Below are positions 16,141 through 25,904 of a stretch of DNA of 64,000 nt, in pieces; within the stretch, counting starts at the first letter, position 1; every line of letters begins with the position of its first letter. The notes under the pieces are model-generated. The model was not told where the DNA came from, did no database searches, and saw only the letters and a list, made by a program, of their open reading frames with translations. This DNA comes from Cellulomonas dongxiuzhuiae (GTDB taxonomy: Bacteria; Actinomycetota; Actinomycetes; Actinomycetales; Cellulomonadaceae): contig NZ_CP076023.1 in the NCBI RefSeq assembly GCF_018623035.1, positions 434,001 through 498,000 of the forward strand, given 5' to 3'. Position numbers and translations under genes: made by a program.

Positions 16141-17766
16141 ATGACCCGACGTACGACGCGCGTGCCCACCCCGGCGCGGCTACCGCTCGCCCTGCTGACC
16201 GTGAGCTCCCTGCTGCTGGCCGGCTGCTCCGGCGGCGCCTCCGCCAGCGGCGCCGACGCTGCGGCACCGACGGACGGCGTGCTGCGCCTGGGGGTGCTCA
16301 ACGACATCGGCCAGCCGCCGGACCCGGACGTGTACTACTCGGGCAACGGCCTGGCGATCACCACCAACGCCTACGAGGGTCTGGTGCGCTACGAGGCGGG
16401 CAACCACGACGAGGCGACGATCGTCCCGTCGCTGGCCGAGTCGTGGGAGGTGAGCGACGACTTCACGCAGTACACGTTCGTGCTGCGCCAGGGCGTGACG
16501 TTCCACGACGGCACCGCGTTCGACGCGAGCGCGGTCGAGGCGTCGTTCGACCGCCGCCTCGCGGTCGACGCGGGCCCGGCGTACATGGTCCAGGGCGTCG
16601 CCGACGTCGAGGAGCTCGACGACCACACCGTGCGCGTCGTGCTCAGCGAGCCGAACTCCGCGTTCCTCGACTACCTCGCCTCCCCGTACGGGCCGCGCAT
16701 GATCAGCCCGGCGGCGCTCACCGAGCACGCGGGCGACGACGTCGCCCAGACGTACCTGTCCACCACGTCGGCCGGCACGGGTCCGTACGTGCTGTCGAAG
16801 GCGGTCGTCGGCGAGGGGTACGAGCTGACGTACTTCGAGGACCACTGGGGCGACCTCGACCCGCAGTTCACCAAGGTGGAGCTGCCGGTCTACACCGAGA
16901 TCTCCGCGATGCAGCTCGAGCTCGAGCGCGGGGACCTGCACGCGCTGCTGTCGGCGGTCCCGACGGCGTCGCGGCAGAAGTACCTCGACTCGCAGGACCT
17001 GGAGGCGCACGCGCTGCCGTCGTTCCAGGTCGGCGTCCTGTACATGAACCCGAACCGGCCCCTGCTGGCGGACGCCACGGCGCGCCGCACCCTCTTCGAG
17101 GGGATCGACTGGAAGAGCCTGGTCGAGCAGGTCACGAGCGTGGGCGCCGTGCCCGCCGAGGGCTACTACCCCAAGGGCGCGCTGCCGGCCGACGTCGACC
17201 AGCGCGAGCTGGTGCACGACCCGGACGCCCTCGAGTCGTGGGTGTCCGGTCTGCCCGCCGGCTCGGCGATCCAGCTCGGGCACAGCGCGGGCAGCTCGGA
17301 CGCCGAGCAGATGGCGAACATCATCGCCGCGCAGCTGCAGGCGCTCGGGATGCAGGCGACCGTCACCAGCCACCAGGCGTCCGAGGTCTTCGGCGACTTC
17401 CCGTCGAACCCGCAGGACGCGCCCGACGTGCTGGTCTCGCCGGGGACGTGGCCCGACTCCAACAACGCCTACATGCACGGGCACGTGTTCTGGGACCCGG
17501 ACGGCGGCCTCAACCACCTGCAGTGCTCGGACGAGACGACGACCGGCCTGCTGCGCGAGGCCCTCGTCACCGGGTCGGACGCCACCTACCTGGCGGCCGG
17601 TGAGGCGGCGTACGCGAGCGGGTGCGCCCCGACCTTCGCCTGGAGCACCGACTTCATCGTCGCCCAGAACTGGCTCGGCGGCGTCGAGGAGTCCCACTCC
17701 ATCGCCGCCCCGGCCACCCTCGACTTCGCGACGCTGCGCGTCGACGAGGCCGCGACGACCGACTGA
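16141..17766 (+). CDS. ABC transporter substrate-binding lipoprotein, family 5 (peptide/nickel type), number 1
   Basis: A 541-residue extracytoplasmic solute receptor. The signal peptide ends in the lipobox LLAGC (Cys about 23), so it is a lipoprotein. The family-5 fold is clear from TNAYEGLVRYEAG, LAESWEVSDDFTQYTFVLRQGVTFHDGTAFDAS in outline, and ATTSAGTGPYVLSK-like STTSAGTGPYVLSK. Such proteins deliver peptides, nickel chelates, opines or other amines to Dpp/Opp/Nik permeases. It follows the two ureohydrolases directly (78-bp gap), suggesting that its ligand is their substrate or a precursor. A perfect hairpin lies after it. Confidence 0.88.
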   Translation: MTRRTTRVPTPARLPLALLTVSSLLLAGCSGGASASGADAAAPTDGVLRLGVLNDIGQPPDPDVYYSGNGLAITTNAYEGLVRYEAGNHDEATIVPSLAESWEVSDDFTQYTFVLRQGVTFHDGTAFDASAVEASFDRRLAVDAGPAYMVQGVADVEELDDHTVRVVLSEPNSAFLDYLASPYGPRMISPAALTEHAGDDVAQTYLSTTSAGTGPYVLSKAVVGEGYELTYFEDHWGDLDPQFTKVELPVYTEISAMQLELERGDLHALLSAVPTASRQKYLDSQDLEAHALPSFQVGVLYMNPNRPLLADATARRTLFEGIDWKSLVEQVTSVGAVPAEGYYPKGALPADVDQRELVHDPDALESWVSGLPAGSAIQLGHSAGSSDAEQMANIIAAQLQALGMQATVTSHQASEVFGDFPSNPQDAPDVLVSPGTWPDSNNAYMHGHVFWDPDGGLNHLQCSDETTTGLLREALVTGSDATYLAAGEAAYASGCAPTFAWSTDFIVAQNWLGGVEESHSIAAPATLDFATLRVDEAATTD

Positions 17767-17773
17767 CCCGGCC

Positions 17774-17804
17774 GCCTCACCGCGCGGACCCCGCGCGGTG
17801 AGGC
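17774..17804 (+). terminator. Hairpin after the first substrate-binding protein gene
   Basis: A perfect 14-bp stem (GCCTCACCGCGCGG with its complement) and a 3-base loop, 8 bp past the stop. It may be a full terminator or an mRNA-stabilising structure that sets binding-protein abundance above that of downstream genes. Confidence 0.7.
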
Positions 17805-17891
17805 GCCGGTCGCCGGCTCCACCCCATCCCGCCATGACCGTCCGGACGACCGGGCGGCCCGCGGTGACCCCTGCGAACGAAGGAACCGGCG

Positions 17892-19178
17892 ATGACCTCG
17901 GCCGAGACGCCCGTGCACACCCGACTGCGGGACCTGCCCGCCACCTTCTGGTGGCTGTGGACGGCCCAGCTGGTCGTGTGGATCGGCCGCTTCGTGGTCC
18001 CCTACATGACACTGTTCCTCACCTCGTCGATCGGCATGTCGGCGGCGGGTGCCGGCCTGGTCGTCGCGGCCTACGGCGCCGGCGTCGTGGTGTCGTCCCT
18101 GGCCGGCGGGGTCCTGGCGGACCGGTTCGGCCGGCGCCGTGTGCTGATCGGCAGCGAGCTGCTCAGCGTCGTCGTCCTCGTCGCCATCCCGCTGGTCGAC
18201 GGGACCCTGCTGATCGCCGCCCTGCTGACCGTGTACGGGCTGTTCAACGGCGCCGCGGGGCCGGTCATCCACACGATGGTCGGGGACCTGGTGGAGCCCC
18301 GGCACCGGCGGGCCGCCTTCAACTACAACTACTGGGCCGTCAACCTGGGGTACGCGATCGGCCCGCTCGCCGCCGGGTTCATGGCCGAGCACTCGTTCGC
18401 GCTGCTGTTCTGGTGCCAGGCCGCGCTCGTGCTCGTCTCGACGTGCCTGGTCGCCGCGAAGGTCCCCGAGACGCAGCTGCCCGCACCGGCACCCGTCGCC
18501 GGTGAGGTGGTCCGGGCCGGCCGCGGCGACGGGCTGATGTCGGTGCTGCGCGACCGGGTCTTCATGACCTTCGCCGCCGTGATGTTCGTCTACTCGGTGG
18601 TCTACGTGCAGTCCATGACGACCCTGCCGCTGGTGATGACGGAGCAGGGCCACCCGTCGAGCCACTTCGGGATGCTCCTGACGCTCAACGGCGTGCTGCT
18701 GTGCGTCCTGCAGCTGCCGACCGCGCGGTACTTCCAGCGGTGGTCGCGCGACCTGGTGATCGTCGTGGCGATCGCCGTCACCGCCGTCGGCGTCGGGCTG
18801 CAGGCCGCCGCGTCGTCGCTGGCGATGTACATGGTGACGGTCGCGGTCTGGACGCTCGGGGAGATGGGCTCGCACCCCCAGGCGACGTCGCTCACCGCGG
18901 ACCTCGCGGACACCGCGCGCCGCGGCCGCTACCAGGGCGTGTACGGCGTGACGCACTCGCTCGCGATGGCGGTCGGGCCGGTCGCCGGCGGCCTCGTCCT
19001 CGATTCCTACGGCTCGCGCGCGCTGTGGCTCGGGGCGGCGGGGCTCGCGCTGGTGGTCTCCGTGCTGCTGGCCGTGACGGCGCGCTCGCGCCAGCGGCGG
19101 GTGGCCGCGGTGATGGAGGCCGACGCCGCCGCGCGGGCGGCCGTCGAGCCACCCGTCCCGGAGCTGGCGCGCTCGTGA
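17892..19178 (+). CDS. MFS transporter
   Basis: A 428-residue major facilitator superfamily carrier with about 12 hydrophobic segments. The loop 2-3 signature is visible as GGVLADRFGRRRVLIG, and a central charged loop near residue 200 separates the two six-helix halves. It sits between the first binding-protein gene and the ATPase gene of the peptide-type ABC transporter, an unusual place for an MFS protein. It may export the amine product or urea-cycle-type intermediates of the ureohydrolases, or export a finished product. Direction of transport cannot be told from sequence. Confidence 0.87.
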   Translation: MTSAETPVHTRLRDLPATFWWLWTAQLVVWIGRFVVPYMTLFLTSSIGMSAAGAGLVVAAYGAGVVVSSLAGGVLADRFGRRRVLIGSELLSVVVLVAIPLVDGTLLIAALLTVYGLFNGAAGPVIHTMVGDLVEPRHRRAAFNYNYWAVNLGYAIGPLAAGFMAEHSFALLFWCQAALVLVSTCLVAAKVPETQLPAPAPVAGEVVRAGRGDGLMSVLRDRVFMTFAAVMFVYSVVYVQSMTTLPLVMTEQGHPSSHFGMLLTLNGVLLCVLQLPTARYFQRWSRDLVIVVAIAVTAVGVGLQAAASSLAMYMVTVAVWTLGEMGSHPQATSLTADLADTARRGRYQGVYGVTHSLAMAVGPVAGGLVLDSYGSRALWLGAAGLALVVSVLLAVTARSRQRRVAAVMEADAAARAAVEPPVPELARS

Positions 19179-19284
19179 GGACATCCGCCGGACATCTGCC
19201 GGAGACCAATCCGAGACACCGCTGGGTGACCCTGAGCCACGGTCGCCGACCCCGCCCCCACCAGCACCGAAGGAGCCGGTCACC

Positions 19285-21324
19285 ATGGACGTAGCCGCAC
19301 CCCTCCTCACCGAGGCGCCGACCCCTGGTGACGCGTCCCGGGCGGACGCACCCCGCTCCACGGGTCCCGTAGCCCGGCTGCAGGGGCTCGACGTGAGCCT
19401 GGAGCGCAACGGGGTCCGCTCGCAGATCCTGCACGGCATCGACCTCGAGATCGGCCGGGGGGAGATCGTCGGCGTCGTCGGCGAGTCCGGCTCCGGCAAG
19501 AGCGTCATGAGCATGGCGCTGCTGGGGCTGCTCCCCGAGTCCTCCCGGCCCCGGATCGACGGCACGCTCGAGGTGGCCGGTCTGGACCTGCGCACCGCGT
19601 CGCCGCAGGAGGTGCGCGCTGCGCGCCGCACCCGGCTGGGCGTCGTGTTCCAGGACCCGATGACGTCGCTGAACCCCACGATGCACGTCGGCACGCAGGT
19701 CGCGGAGAAGGCCGGGTCCCGCGACGAGGCGATCCGCCTCATGCGTGCGGTGGGCATCCCGCAGCCCGAGCGCCGCTACCGCTGCTACCCGCACGAGCTG
19801 TCCGGCGGGCTGCGGCAGCGCGTCATGATCGCGATGGCCGTGGCGGGGGACCCCGAGCTGATCGTGGCCGACGAGCCGACGACCGCGCTGGACGTGACGG
19901 TCCAGGCACAGGTGCTCGCGCTGCTCTCCGGCATGCGTGACCAGCTGGGCTGCTCGCTCGTCTTCATCACGCACGACCTGGGCGTCGCGGCGCAGGTCGC
20001 CGACCGGATCGTCGTCATGTACAAGGGCCGCATCGTCGAGTCGGGGACGACGCGCGAGGTCCTGGAGTCGCCGCGCCACCCCTACACGCTGGGCCTGCTG
20101 GGGTCGCGGCTGTCGCTCGACTGCGACCGCACGCGCCCGCTGTGGGCCCTGCCGGCGGAGGCGGCGGGCGCCGCGCCGGCAGCCGGCGGGTGCGCGTTCG
20201 CGTCGCGGTGCCGCTTCGCGGTCGACGCGTGCGCGACGACCGCGCCCGCGCTCGTCCCGCTCACCGTGGCCCCCGGCGACCCCCAGAGCGCCCACGCGGC
20301 CGCGTGCCTGCGGGTCGCCGAGCTCGCGGGGGAGGCGTCGGCGCCCGTCCCGCTGCCGCCGCTGCCGCCGCTGCCGGTGCCGGATCGCGCCGCACCGGTG
20401 GTGCAGGCCGCCGACCTGGAGTGCACGTTCGCCGTCCGTGACGAGCGCGGCCGCCGGGCACGGCTGGCCGCGCTGCGTGGCGTGACGTTCGACCTCCAGC
20501 CCGGGGAGTCCGTCGCGATCGTCGGGGAGTCCGGCTCGGGCAAGTCGACCCTGCTGCGCGTCGCCGGCGGCCTCGAGCGGCGCTTCACCGGGTCGCTGCG
20601 CGGGCCGCACGGCACCGACGTGCAGATGGTGTTCCAGGACGCCGGCTCGTCGCTCACCCCGTGGCTCACGGTCCGCGAGGTGCTGCACGAGCGCCTGCCG
20701 GGCGGCACGCCGCGCGAGGTCAGGGAGGAGAAGGCGCTCGCGATCCTCGACCGGGTGGGCCTGCCCGCCGCGGTGCTCGACGCCCTGCCGGGCGAGCTGT
20801 CGGGCGGGCAGCGTCAGCGCGTGGCGCTGGCGCGCGCGACGATCGTGCCGCCCCAGGTCCTGCTGTGCGACGAGCCGACCAGCGCGCTCGACGTCTCGGT
20901 GGCGGCGACCGTGCTCAACCTGGTCAACCAGCTGCGCCGGGACCTGGGCATCGCGGTCATGTTCGTCACCCACGACCTCGCGGTCGCGCGGATCGTCGGC
21001 GACCGCATCGCGGTGATGTACCTCGGCCGCATCGTCGAGGTCGGCCGGGCCGAGGACGTCATCGCGCACCCCCGCCACCCGTACACGCGCAACCTCGTCG
21101 CGGCCGTGCCGCAGCCCGGCCGGACGGCCGAGCCGCTGGCCGGTGAACCCGCGAGCGCGCTCGACCCACCCACCGGGTGCGCGTTCCACCCCCGCTGCCC
21201 GGTCGCGCTGCCCGAGTGCGCGAGCACCGTGGTGGGCGTCCAGCTCGCCGCGGTGGGGGACCGTCCGACGTCCGACGTGACGCTGCGCCACGAGGTGGCG
21301 TGCGTGCGCAGGGGGGAGTTCTGA
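19285..21324 (+). CDS. Double ATP-binding protein of a peptide-type ABC transporter (DppD-DppF fusion)
   Basis: A 679-residue protein with two complete nucleotide-binding domains. NBD1: Walker A GESGSGKS (66-73), signature LSGGLRQR (about 172), Walker B VADEPT. NBD2: Walker A GESGSGKS (about 412), signature LSGGQRQR (about 504), Walker B CDEPTS. Each ends in the Cys-rich C-terminal oligopeptide-transporter extension (GCAFASRCRFAVDAC and GCAFHPRCPVALPEC), which in some family members holds an iron-sulfur cluster. It powers the permeases encoded next; its stop overlaps the next start by one base. Confidence 0.92.
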   Translation: MDVAAPLLTEAPTPGDASRADAPRSTGPVARLQGLDVSLERNGVRSQILHGIDLEIGRGEIVGVVGESGSGKSVMSMALLGLLPESSRPRIDGTLEVAGLDLRTASPQEVRAARRTRLGVVFQDPMTSLNPTMHVGTQVAEKAGSRDEAIRLMRAVGIPQPERRYRCYPHELSGGLRQRVMIAMAVAGDPELIVADEPTTALDVTVQAQVLALLSGMRDQLGCSLVFITHDLGVAAQVADRIVVMYKGRIVESGTTREVLESPRHPYTLGLLGSRLSLDCDRTRPLWALPAEAAGAAPAAGGCAFASRCRFAVDACATTAPALVPLTVAPGDPQSAHAAACLRVAELAGEASAPVPLPPLPPLPVPDRAAPVVQAADLECTFAVRDERGRRARLAALRGVTFDLQPGESVAIVGESGSGKSTLLRVAGGLERRFTGSLRGPHGTDVQMVFQDAGSSLTPWLTVREVLHERLPGGTPREVREEKALAILDRVGLPAAVLDALPGELSGGQRQRVALARATIVPPQVLLCDEPTSALDVSVAATVLNLVNQLRRDLGIAVMFVTHDLAVARIVGDRIAVMYLGRIVEVGRAEDVIAHPRHPYTRNLVAAVPQPGRTAEPLAGEPASALDPPTGCAFHPRCPVALPECASTVVGVQLAAVGDRPTSDVTLRHEVACVRRGEF

Positions 21325-22244
21325 TGACCGACGTCCTCGTCCCCGCCGACGGCCGCGTGCACCCTGGTGCGGCGTCGCCCGCGGGCCCCGCGCCCCGCTG
21401 GCGCGGCGCGGCTCGCCGCCGGGCCGCCGGCACCGACTCGCCGGCGCGCCGCGCGCTCGACCGGACGCTCATCGGCCTGCTGCTCCTGGTGACGGTCGTG
21501 GCGGTGCTGGCACCGGTCCTCGCGCCGTACGACCCGGTGCAGCCCGTCGGCGTCCCGAAGCTCCCGCCGTTCGCCGACGGTCACGTGCTGGGCACCGACC
21601 AGATCGGGCGCGACACGCTCTCCCGGGTGCTCGTGGGGCTGCGGACGTCGTGGCTCCTCGCGCTCGCCGTGACGACCGTGGGCCTGCTCGTCGGCGCGGT
21701 GGTCGGGCTCGTCGCCGGGATGTTCGGCGGCTGGGTCGACGCGGTGCTCATGCGCACGACCGAGGTGTTCCTCGCCCTGCCGTCGATGCTCGTCGCGGTG
21801 GCCGTGGCCGCCGCGCTCGGGCCGGGCCTGGCCAACACGTTCCTCGCCGTGACGGTCGTGTGGTGGCCCTACTACGCGCGGATCATCCGCGGCGAAGTGC
21901 GCGGCATCATGGCGCGGCCGCACGTCGAGGCGGCGCGCATGGCGGGCGTCGGTCCGCTGCGCCTCATGCGGCGACACGTGCTGCCGGGAGTCGTGCCGAC
22001 GGCCGTCATCACGGCCAGCCTCGACGTCGGCAACGTCGTCATGGTCCTGGCCTCGCTGTCCTTCCTCGGCCTCGGTCAGCCGGCACCGGCCCCCGAGCTC
22101 GGCTCGGACACCTCGCGCGGCCTGGTCGAGATCCTCGACGCCTGGTGGATCCCGCTGGTCCCCGGCCTCGTCGTGATGCTGCTCAGCCTCCTGTCCAACC
22201 TCGCCGGCGACGCAGTGCGCAACCGTCTCGCCCACCGGAGGTGA
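21324..22244 (+). CDS. ABC transporter permease, DppC type
   Basis: A 306-residue inner-membrane permease. After a Pro/Ala-rich cytosolic N-terminus there are about six membrane segments. The DppC-like FGTDQIGRD-type motif appears as LGTDQIGRDTLSRVLVG, and the EAA coupling loop as EAARMAGVGPLRLMRRHVLPG. The start overlaps the ATPase stop by one base (TGATG), so translation is coupled. It pairs with the DppB-type permease immediately downstream. Confidence 0.92.
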   Translation: MTDVLVPADGRVHPGAASPAGPAPRWRGAARRRAAGTDSPARRALDRTLIGLLLLVTVVAVLAPVLAPYDPVQPVGVPKLPPFADGHVLGTDQIGRDTLSRVLVGLRTSWLLALAVTTVGLLVGAVVGLVAGMFGGWVDAVLMRTTEVFLALPSMLVAVAVAAALGPGLANTFLAVTVVWWPYYARIIRGEVRGIMARPHVEAARMAGVGPLRLMRRHVLPGVVPTAVITASLDVGNVVMVLASLSFLGLGQPAPAPELGSDTSRGLVEILDAWWIPLVPGLVVMLLSLLSNLAGDAVRNRLAHRR

Positions 22245-22249
22245 CCGCC

Positions 22250-23245
22250 GTGCCCCACCTGCGCTTCCTCGCCGTCCGGCTGGCCTCGCTGCTCGGCCTG
22301 CTGCTGGTCCTGTCGTTCGTGCTGTTCCTCCTCCAGGAGGTCTCCGGTGCGGACCCCGTCGCCGCCACGATCGGCGGCAACGCCTCACCGGAGGCGGTCG
22401 CCGCCGCGCGTGAGCGCCTCGGCCTCGACGACCCGGCACCCGAGCGGTACCTCGCGTTCGTCGGCGGCCTCGTCACGGGCGACCTCGGGACGTCGTTCCG
22501 CACGCGCCGCCCGGTGATGGAGGACATCTCCGCGTACCTGCCGGCGACGCTCGAGCTCGTGCTCGTCTCCTTCGTGGCCGCGCTGGTGCTCGGGACGCTG
22601 TTCGCGGTGTCGAGCATGCTGCGCTGGCGGTTGTCGGGGCTGTTCCGCGGCCTGCTGTTCCTCGGGTCGACGGCCCCGACGTTCATGCTCGGGATCGTCG
22701 GGCTGATCGTCTTCTACAAGCTGCTGGGCTGGTTGCCGGCGTCCGGGCGGGGAGGTGTGACCGGCGGCCCGACCGGCATGACGATCCTCGACAGCCTGCT
22801 CGCCGGGGACCTGGCTGCGGTCGGTGACGCGCTGGCGCACGTCGCGCTCCCGGCGGCGGCGCTCGCGGTGGGGCCCGCCCTCGCGATCGGACGCGTGCTG
22901 CGCTCGAGCCTGACCGAGACGCTGCGGTCCGACCACGTGCGCACCGCCACGGCCAAGGGCCTCAGCGAGTCCCAGGTGCTGCGCCGTCACGTGCTGCGCA
23001 ACTCGCTCAACGCGGCGCTGTCGATGAGCGCCCTGCAGCTCGGGTTCATGTTCGGCGGCGTCCTGCTCATCGAGGGCGTCTTCACGTGGGGTGGACTCGG
23101 GTCCTACCTGTCCGCGAGCCTGCCGGTCGCCGACTTCCCCGCGATCGCCGGCGTGACGTTCGTCCTCGGCGGCCTCTACGTGGTCGTCAACACGGTCGCG
23201 GACCTCCTGCAGTCCGTCGCCGACCCGCGCATCTCCGTCTCCTGA
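22250..23245 (+). CDS. ABC transporter permease, DppB type
   Basis: A 331-residue permease of the DppB class. It begins with the class-typical N-terminal membrane helix (RFLAVRLASLLGLLLVLSFV), has a long extracytoplasmic loop holding SPEAVAAARERLGLDDP, and carries the EAA loop TATAKGLSESQVLRRHVLRN. The GTG at 22250 is preferred because GGAGG lies 8 bases upstream; a GTG at 22241 overlapping the previous stop is the alternative. It completes the first transporter together with the ATPase and DppC-type genes. Confidence 0.91.
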   Translation: MPHLRFLAVRLASLLGLLLVLSFVLFLLQEVSGADPVAATIGGNASPEAVAAARERLGLDDPAPERYLAFVGGLVTGDLGTSFRTRRPVMEDISAYLPATLELVLVSFVAALVLGTLFAVSSMLRWRLSGLFRGLLFLGSTAPTFMLGIVGLIVFYKLLGWLPASGRGGVTGGPTGMTILDSLLAGDLAAVGDALAHVALPAAALAVGPALAIGRVLRSSLTETLRSDHVRTATAKGLSESQVLRRHVLRNSLNAALSMSALQLGFMFGGVLLIEGVFTWGGLGSYLSASLPVADFPAIAGVTFVLGGLYVVVNTVADLLQSVADPRISVS

Positions 23246-23256
23246 GGGGCTCACCC

Positions 23257-24870
23257 GTGCACCTGCGTCCCACCCGCCCCACCGCCCCCGCCCGCCTGCT
23301 CGGCGCCGTCGGTCTGGTCGCGCTCGTCGCGTCCGGCTGCTCGGCCGCCGCGACGGGCGCCGCGCCGGACCCGGCCACGCTGCGCCTGGCGGAGACCGGT
23401 GAGTACTCCTCGCTGCACCCGCTGGAGTACCCGCTGGGCATCACGTCCAAGCTGTACGACGGCCTGGTCGCGGTGGGTGCGGACGGTGTGCTCGAGCCGG
23501 GGCTGGCCGCGGCGATGCCCGTGCCCGACGCGACCCTCACGTCGTGGACGGTCGAGCTGCGCACGGGCGTGACGTTCAGCGACGGCTCGCCGTTCGACGC
23601 CGACGACGTCGTGGCGGTGCTCGACGCCGTGCGCGACCCCGCCGTGGGCTCCTGGATGGCGGCGGACTACGCGATGATCGAGCAGGTCACGGCCCTGGAC
23701 GCCACGACCGTCCGGATCGACCTCGCGTACCCGTACGCCGGCCTGCCGGCGCGCCTGACGCTGGGCATCCCGGCGTCCGAGGCCCTCGGCGGTGACGTCG
23801 TCGGCTCGTCGCTGGCCACCGAGCCCGTCGGCACCGGGCCGTACGTGCTGGCGGAGTGGCGCCGCGGCGAGTCCATGACGCTGAGCGCCCGGGAGGACTG
23901 GTGGGGCGGCACCCCGCAGGTCACGACGATCCACCTCGCGTTCGTGCCGGACGAGAACGCCCGCGCGCAGCGGGTCCGCGCCGGGGAGGTCGACGGTGCG
24001 CAGCTCTCGCCGCGCACGGCCACCCAGGTCGCCGGTGAGGACGGGATCGAGCTCGTCACGAACCCGTCGGGCGACTTCCGCGCGATCTCGCTGCCCGTGA
24101 CGCTCCCGTTCTTCGCCGACCCCACCGTGCGCGTCGCGCTCAACCTCGGCACCGACCGCCAGGCCATGATCGACGGCATCCTCGCCGGCCACGGCGTCGC
24201 ACTGGCCACGCCGTTCACGCCGGCGCAGGGCGACGCGTACGAGCCGACCGCGACGTTCGCCCACGACCCCGCAGCGGCCGCCGCCCTGCTCGACGAGGCC
24301 GGCTGGGTGCTCGGCCCCGAGGGGACGCGCGCGAAGGACGGCGTGCCGTTCGCGTTCACGCTCATGTACTTCGCGGAGGACACGCTGCGGCGCGACGTCG
24401 CGCAGGCCTTCGCGTCCGACATGGCGGCGCTCGGGGTCGACGTCGCGCTCGAGGGCGTCGACCGGCCGTACGCCGTGACGGCGATGGACGAGAAGGCGTT
24501 CGTGCTCGGCGGCGGCGACATGCCGTACGACCCCGACGCCCAGGCGTACCGGCAGCTGCACTCCGACTTCGCGGTGTTCGCGCAGGACGACGCCTACTCC
24601 AACCCGTCGGGCTACGCCGACCCCGAGGTCGACGCGCTCCTCGAGGCGGCGCGCCGCGAGGGCGACCCCGCCGCGAGGTCCGCCCTCTACCGCGAGCTGC
24701 AGGGCCGGCTCGTGGCGAACCCGCCGCTGGTGACGGTGTTCGCGCTCGAGCACACCTACGTCGCGCGCGGGCTGGACGCCTGGGACGGGATCGACCACGT
24801 CCTGGAGCCGCACGAGCACGGCGTGGCGTGGGGCCCGTGGTTCGACGTGCAGCGCTGGACGCGGCGGTGA
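23257..24870 (+). CDS. ABC transporter substrate-binding lipoprotein, family 5, number 2
   Basis: A 537-residue lipoprotein with a lipobox at VASGC (about residue 28). The family-5 landmarks are clear: TSKLYDGLVAV, WTVELRTGVTFSDGSPFDADD and TEPVGTGPYVLAEWRRGESM. It is only distantly similar to the binding protein at 16141, so the two ABC systems probably differ in ligand. GTG start at 23257. Its stop overlaps the next permease start (GTGA). The position between two permease pairs means it could serve either. Confidence 0.89.
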   Translation: MHLRPTRPTAPARLLGAVGLVALVASGCSAAATGAAPDPATLRLAETGEYSSLHPLEYPLGITSKLYDGLVAVGADGVLEPGLAAAMPVPDATLTSWTVELRTGVTFSDGSPFDADDVVAVLDAVRDPAVGSWMAADYAMIEQVTALDATTVRIDLAYPYAGLPARLTLGIPASEALGGDVVGSSLATEPVGTGPYVLAEWRRGESMTLSAREDWWGGTPQVTTIHLAFVPDENARAQRVRAGEVDGAQLSPRTATQVAGEDGIELVTNPSGDFRAISLPVTLPFFADPTVRVALNLGTDRQAMIDGILAGHGVALATPFTPAQGDAYEPTATFAHDPAAAAALLDEAGWVLGPEGTRAKDGVPFAFTLMYFAEDTLRRDVAQAFASDMAALGVDVALEGVDRPYAVTAMDEKAFVLGGGDMPYDPDAQAYRQLHSDFAVFAQDDAYSNPSGYADPEVDALLEAARREGDPAARSALYRELQGRLVANPPLVTVFALEHTYVARGLDAWDGIDHVLEPHEHGVAWGPWFDVQRWTRR

Positions 24871-25904
24871 GCGGCGACCTGGCGGTCCTGGACGCGCCCG
24901 TCGGTCACCGCACCGCCGCCGCGCCCGGGCGGGCGACGGCCGTGCTGGGACTGGTGCGCCGCCGCCTGCTGTGGACCGTGCCGCTCGTGGCCGTCGTCAG
25001 CATGGCGGTCTTCGCGCTGGCCGCGGCCTCGCCGACGGACGCCGCGGCGGCGTTCCTCGGCGCGCGCGACGAGTTCACCGGTGGTGCGGCGCGGGAGGGT
25101 GTCGAGCAGCTCGTCGCCGGCACCCGCTGGTTCGACGCCTGGTGGGCCTGGGTGTCCGGCGTGCCGACGGGCGACCTGGGGGTGTCCACCACGGCGCGCG
25201 CACCCGTCGTGGACGTCGTCGCGGCGCGGCTGCCCTGGACGCTGCTGCTCATGGTGCTCGGCCTCGCCGTGGGCGCCGCCGTGGCCGTGCCGCTGGCGCT
25301 GCTCGCCGCGCGCTCGCCCCGCGGCGTCGTGGCGCGCGTCCTGACGTCGGGCCTGTGGGCGCTGTCGGCGGTGCCCGCGTTCGTCGTGGCGATGGGCCTG
25401 GTCGCGGTGCTCGCGCTCGGCCTCGGGTGGCTGCCCACCGGCGGGCTCACCGACCCGGGGGCGCCCGTCGGCCCCGGTCAGGTCGGCCGCCACCTCGTCC
25501 TGCCCGTGCTGTCCGTCGCGCTGGCGCAGGTGCCGTGGATCACGCTGCACCTGTTCCGCGCCATGACCGTCCAGCTGCACAGCCCCGCCACGCAGGCCGC
25601 GCGCCTGCGCGGCGTCCCCGAGCGGCGCGTCCTGACGCGGCACGTCCTGCCGCCGGCGGCCGTGCCGACCCTCGCGATCGCCGGTGCGCGCCTGCCCGAG
25701 GTCGTGGCCGGCTCCGTGCTGGTCGAGGAGATCTTCTCCTGGCCCGGCCTGGGCCAGTCGCTCGTCGCCGCGGCGCTCGCGCAGGACTTCGCGCTGCTCG
25801 CGACGGCCACCGTGCTGCTGACCGTGGTCGCGGTGCTCGGCGGGCTGCTCGCCGACCTGTGCCTCGTGCGGATCGACCCGAGGACGGACCCCGATGGCCT
25901 CTGA
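24867..25904 (+). CDS. ABC transporter permease, DppB type, second system
   Basis: A 345-residue permease with DppB-like topology: an N-terminal helix (VRRRLLWTVPLVAVVSMAVFAL), a large extracytoplasmic loop, then about five more helices and an EAA-type loop (QAARLRGVPERRVLTRHVLPP). GTG start at 24867 overlaps the upstream stop (GTGA). The extracytoplasmic loop is unusual for the family, holding AAFLGARDEFTGGAAREG in place of the usual RLGLD-containing segment. It partners the DppC-type permease that overlaps its 3' end. Confidence 0.87.
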   Translation: MSGDLAVLDAPVGHRTAAAPGRATAVLGLVRRRLLWTVPLVAVVSMAVFALAAASPTDAAAAFLGARDEFTGGAAREGVEQLVAGTRWFDAWWAWVSGVPTGDLGVSTTARAPVVDVVAARLPWTLLLMVLGLAVGAAVAVPLALLAARSPRGVVARVLTSGLWALSAVPAFVVAMGLVAVLALGLGWLPTGGLTDPGAPVGPGQVGRHLVLPVLSVALAQVPWITLHLFRAMTVQLHSPATQAARLRGVPERRVLTRHVLPPAAVPTLAIAGARLPEVVAGSVLVEEIFSWPGLGQSLVAAALAQDFALLATATVLLTVVAVLGGLLADLCLVRIDPRTDPDGL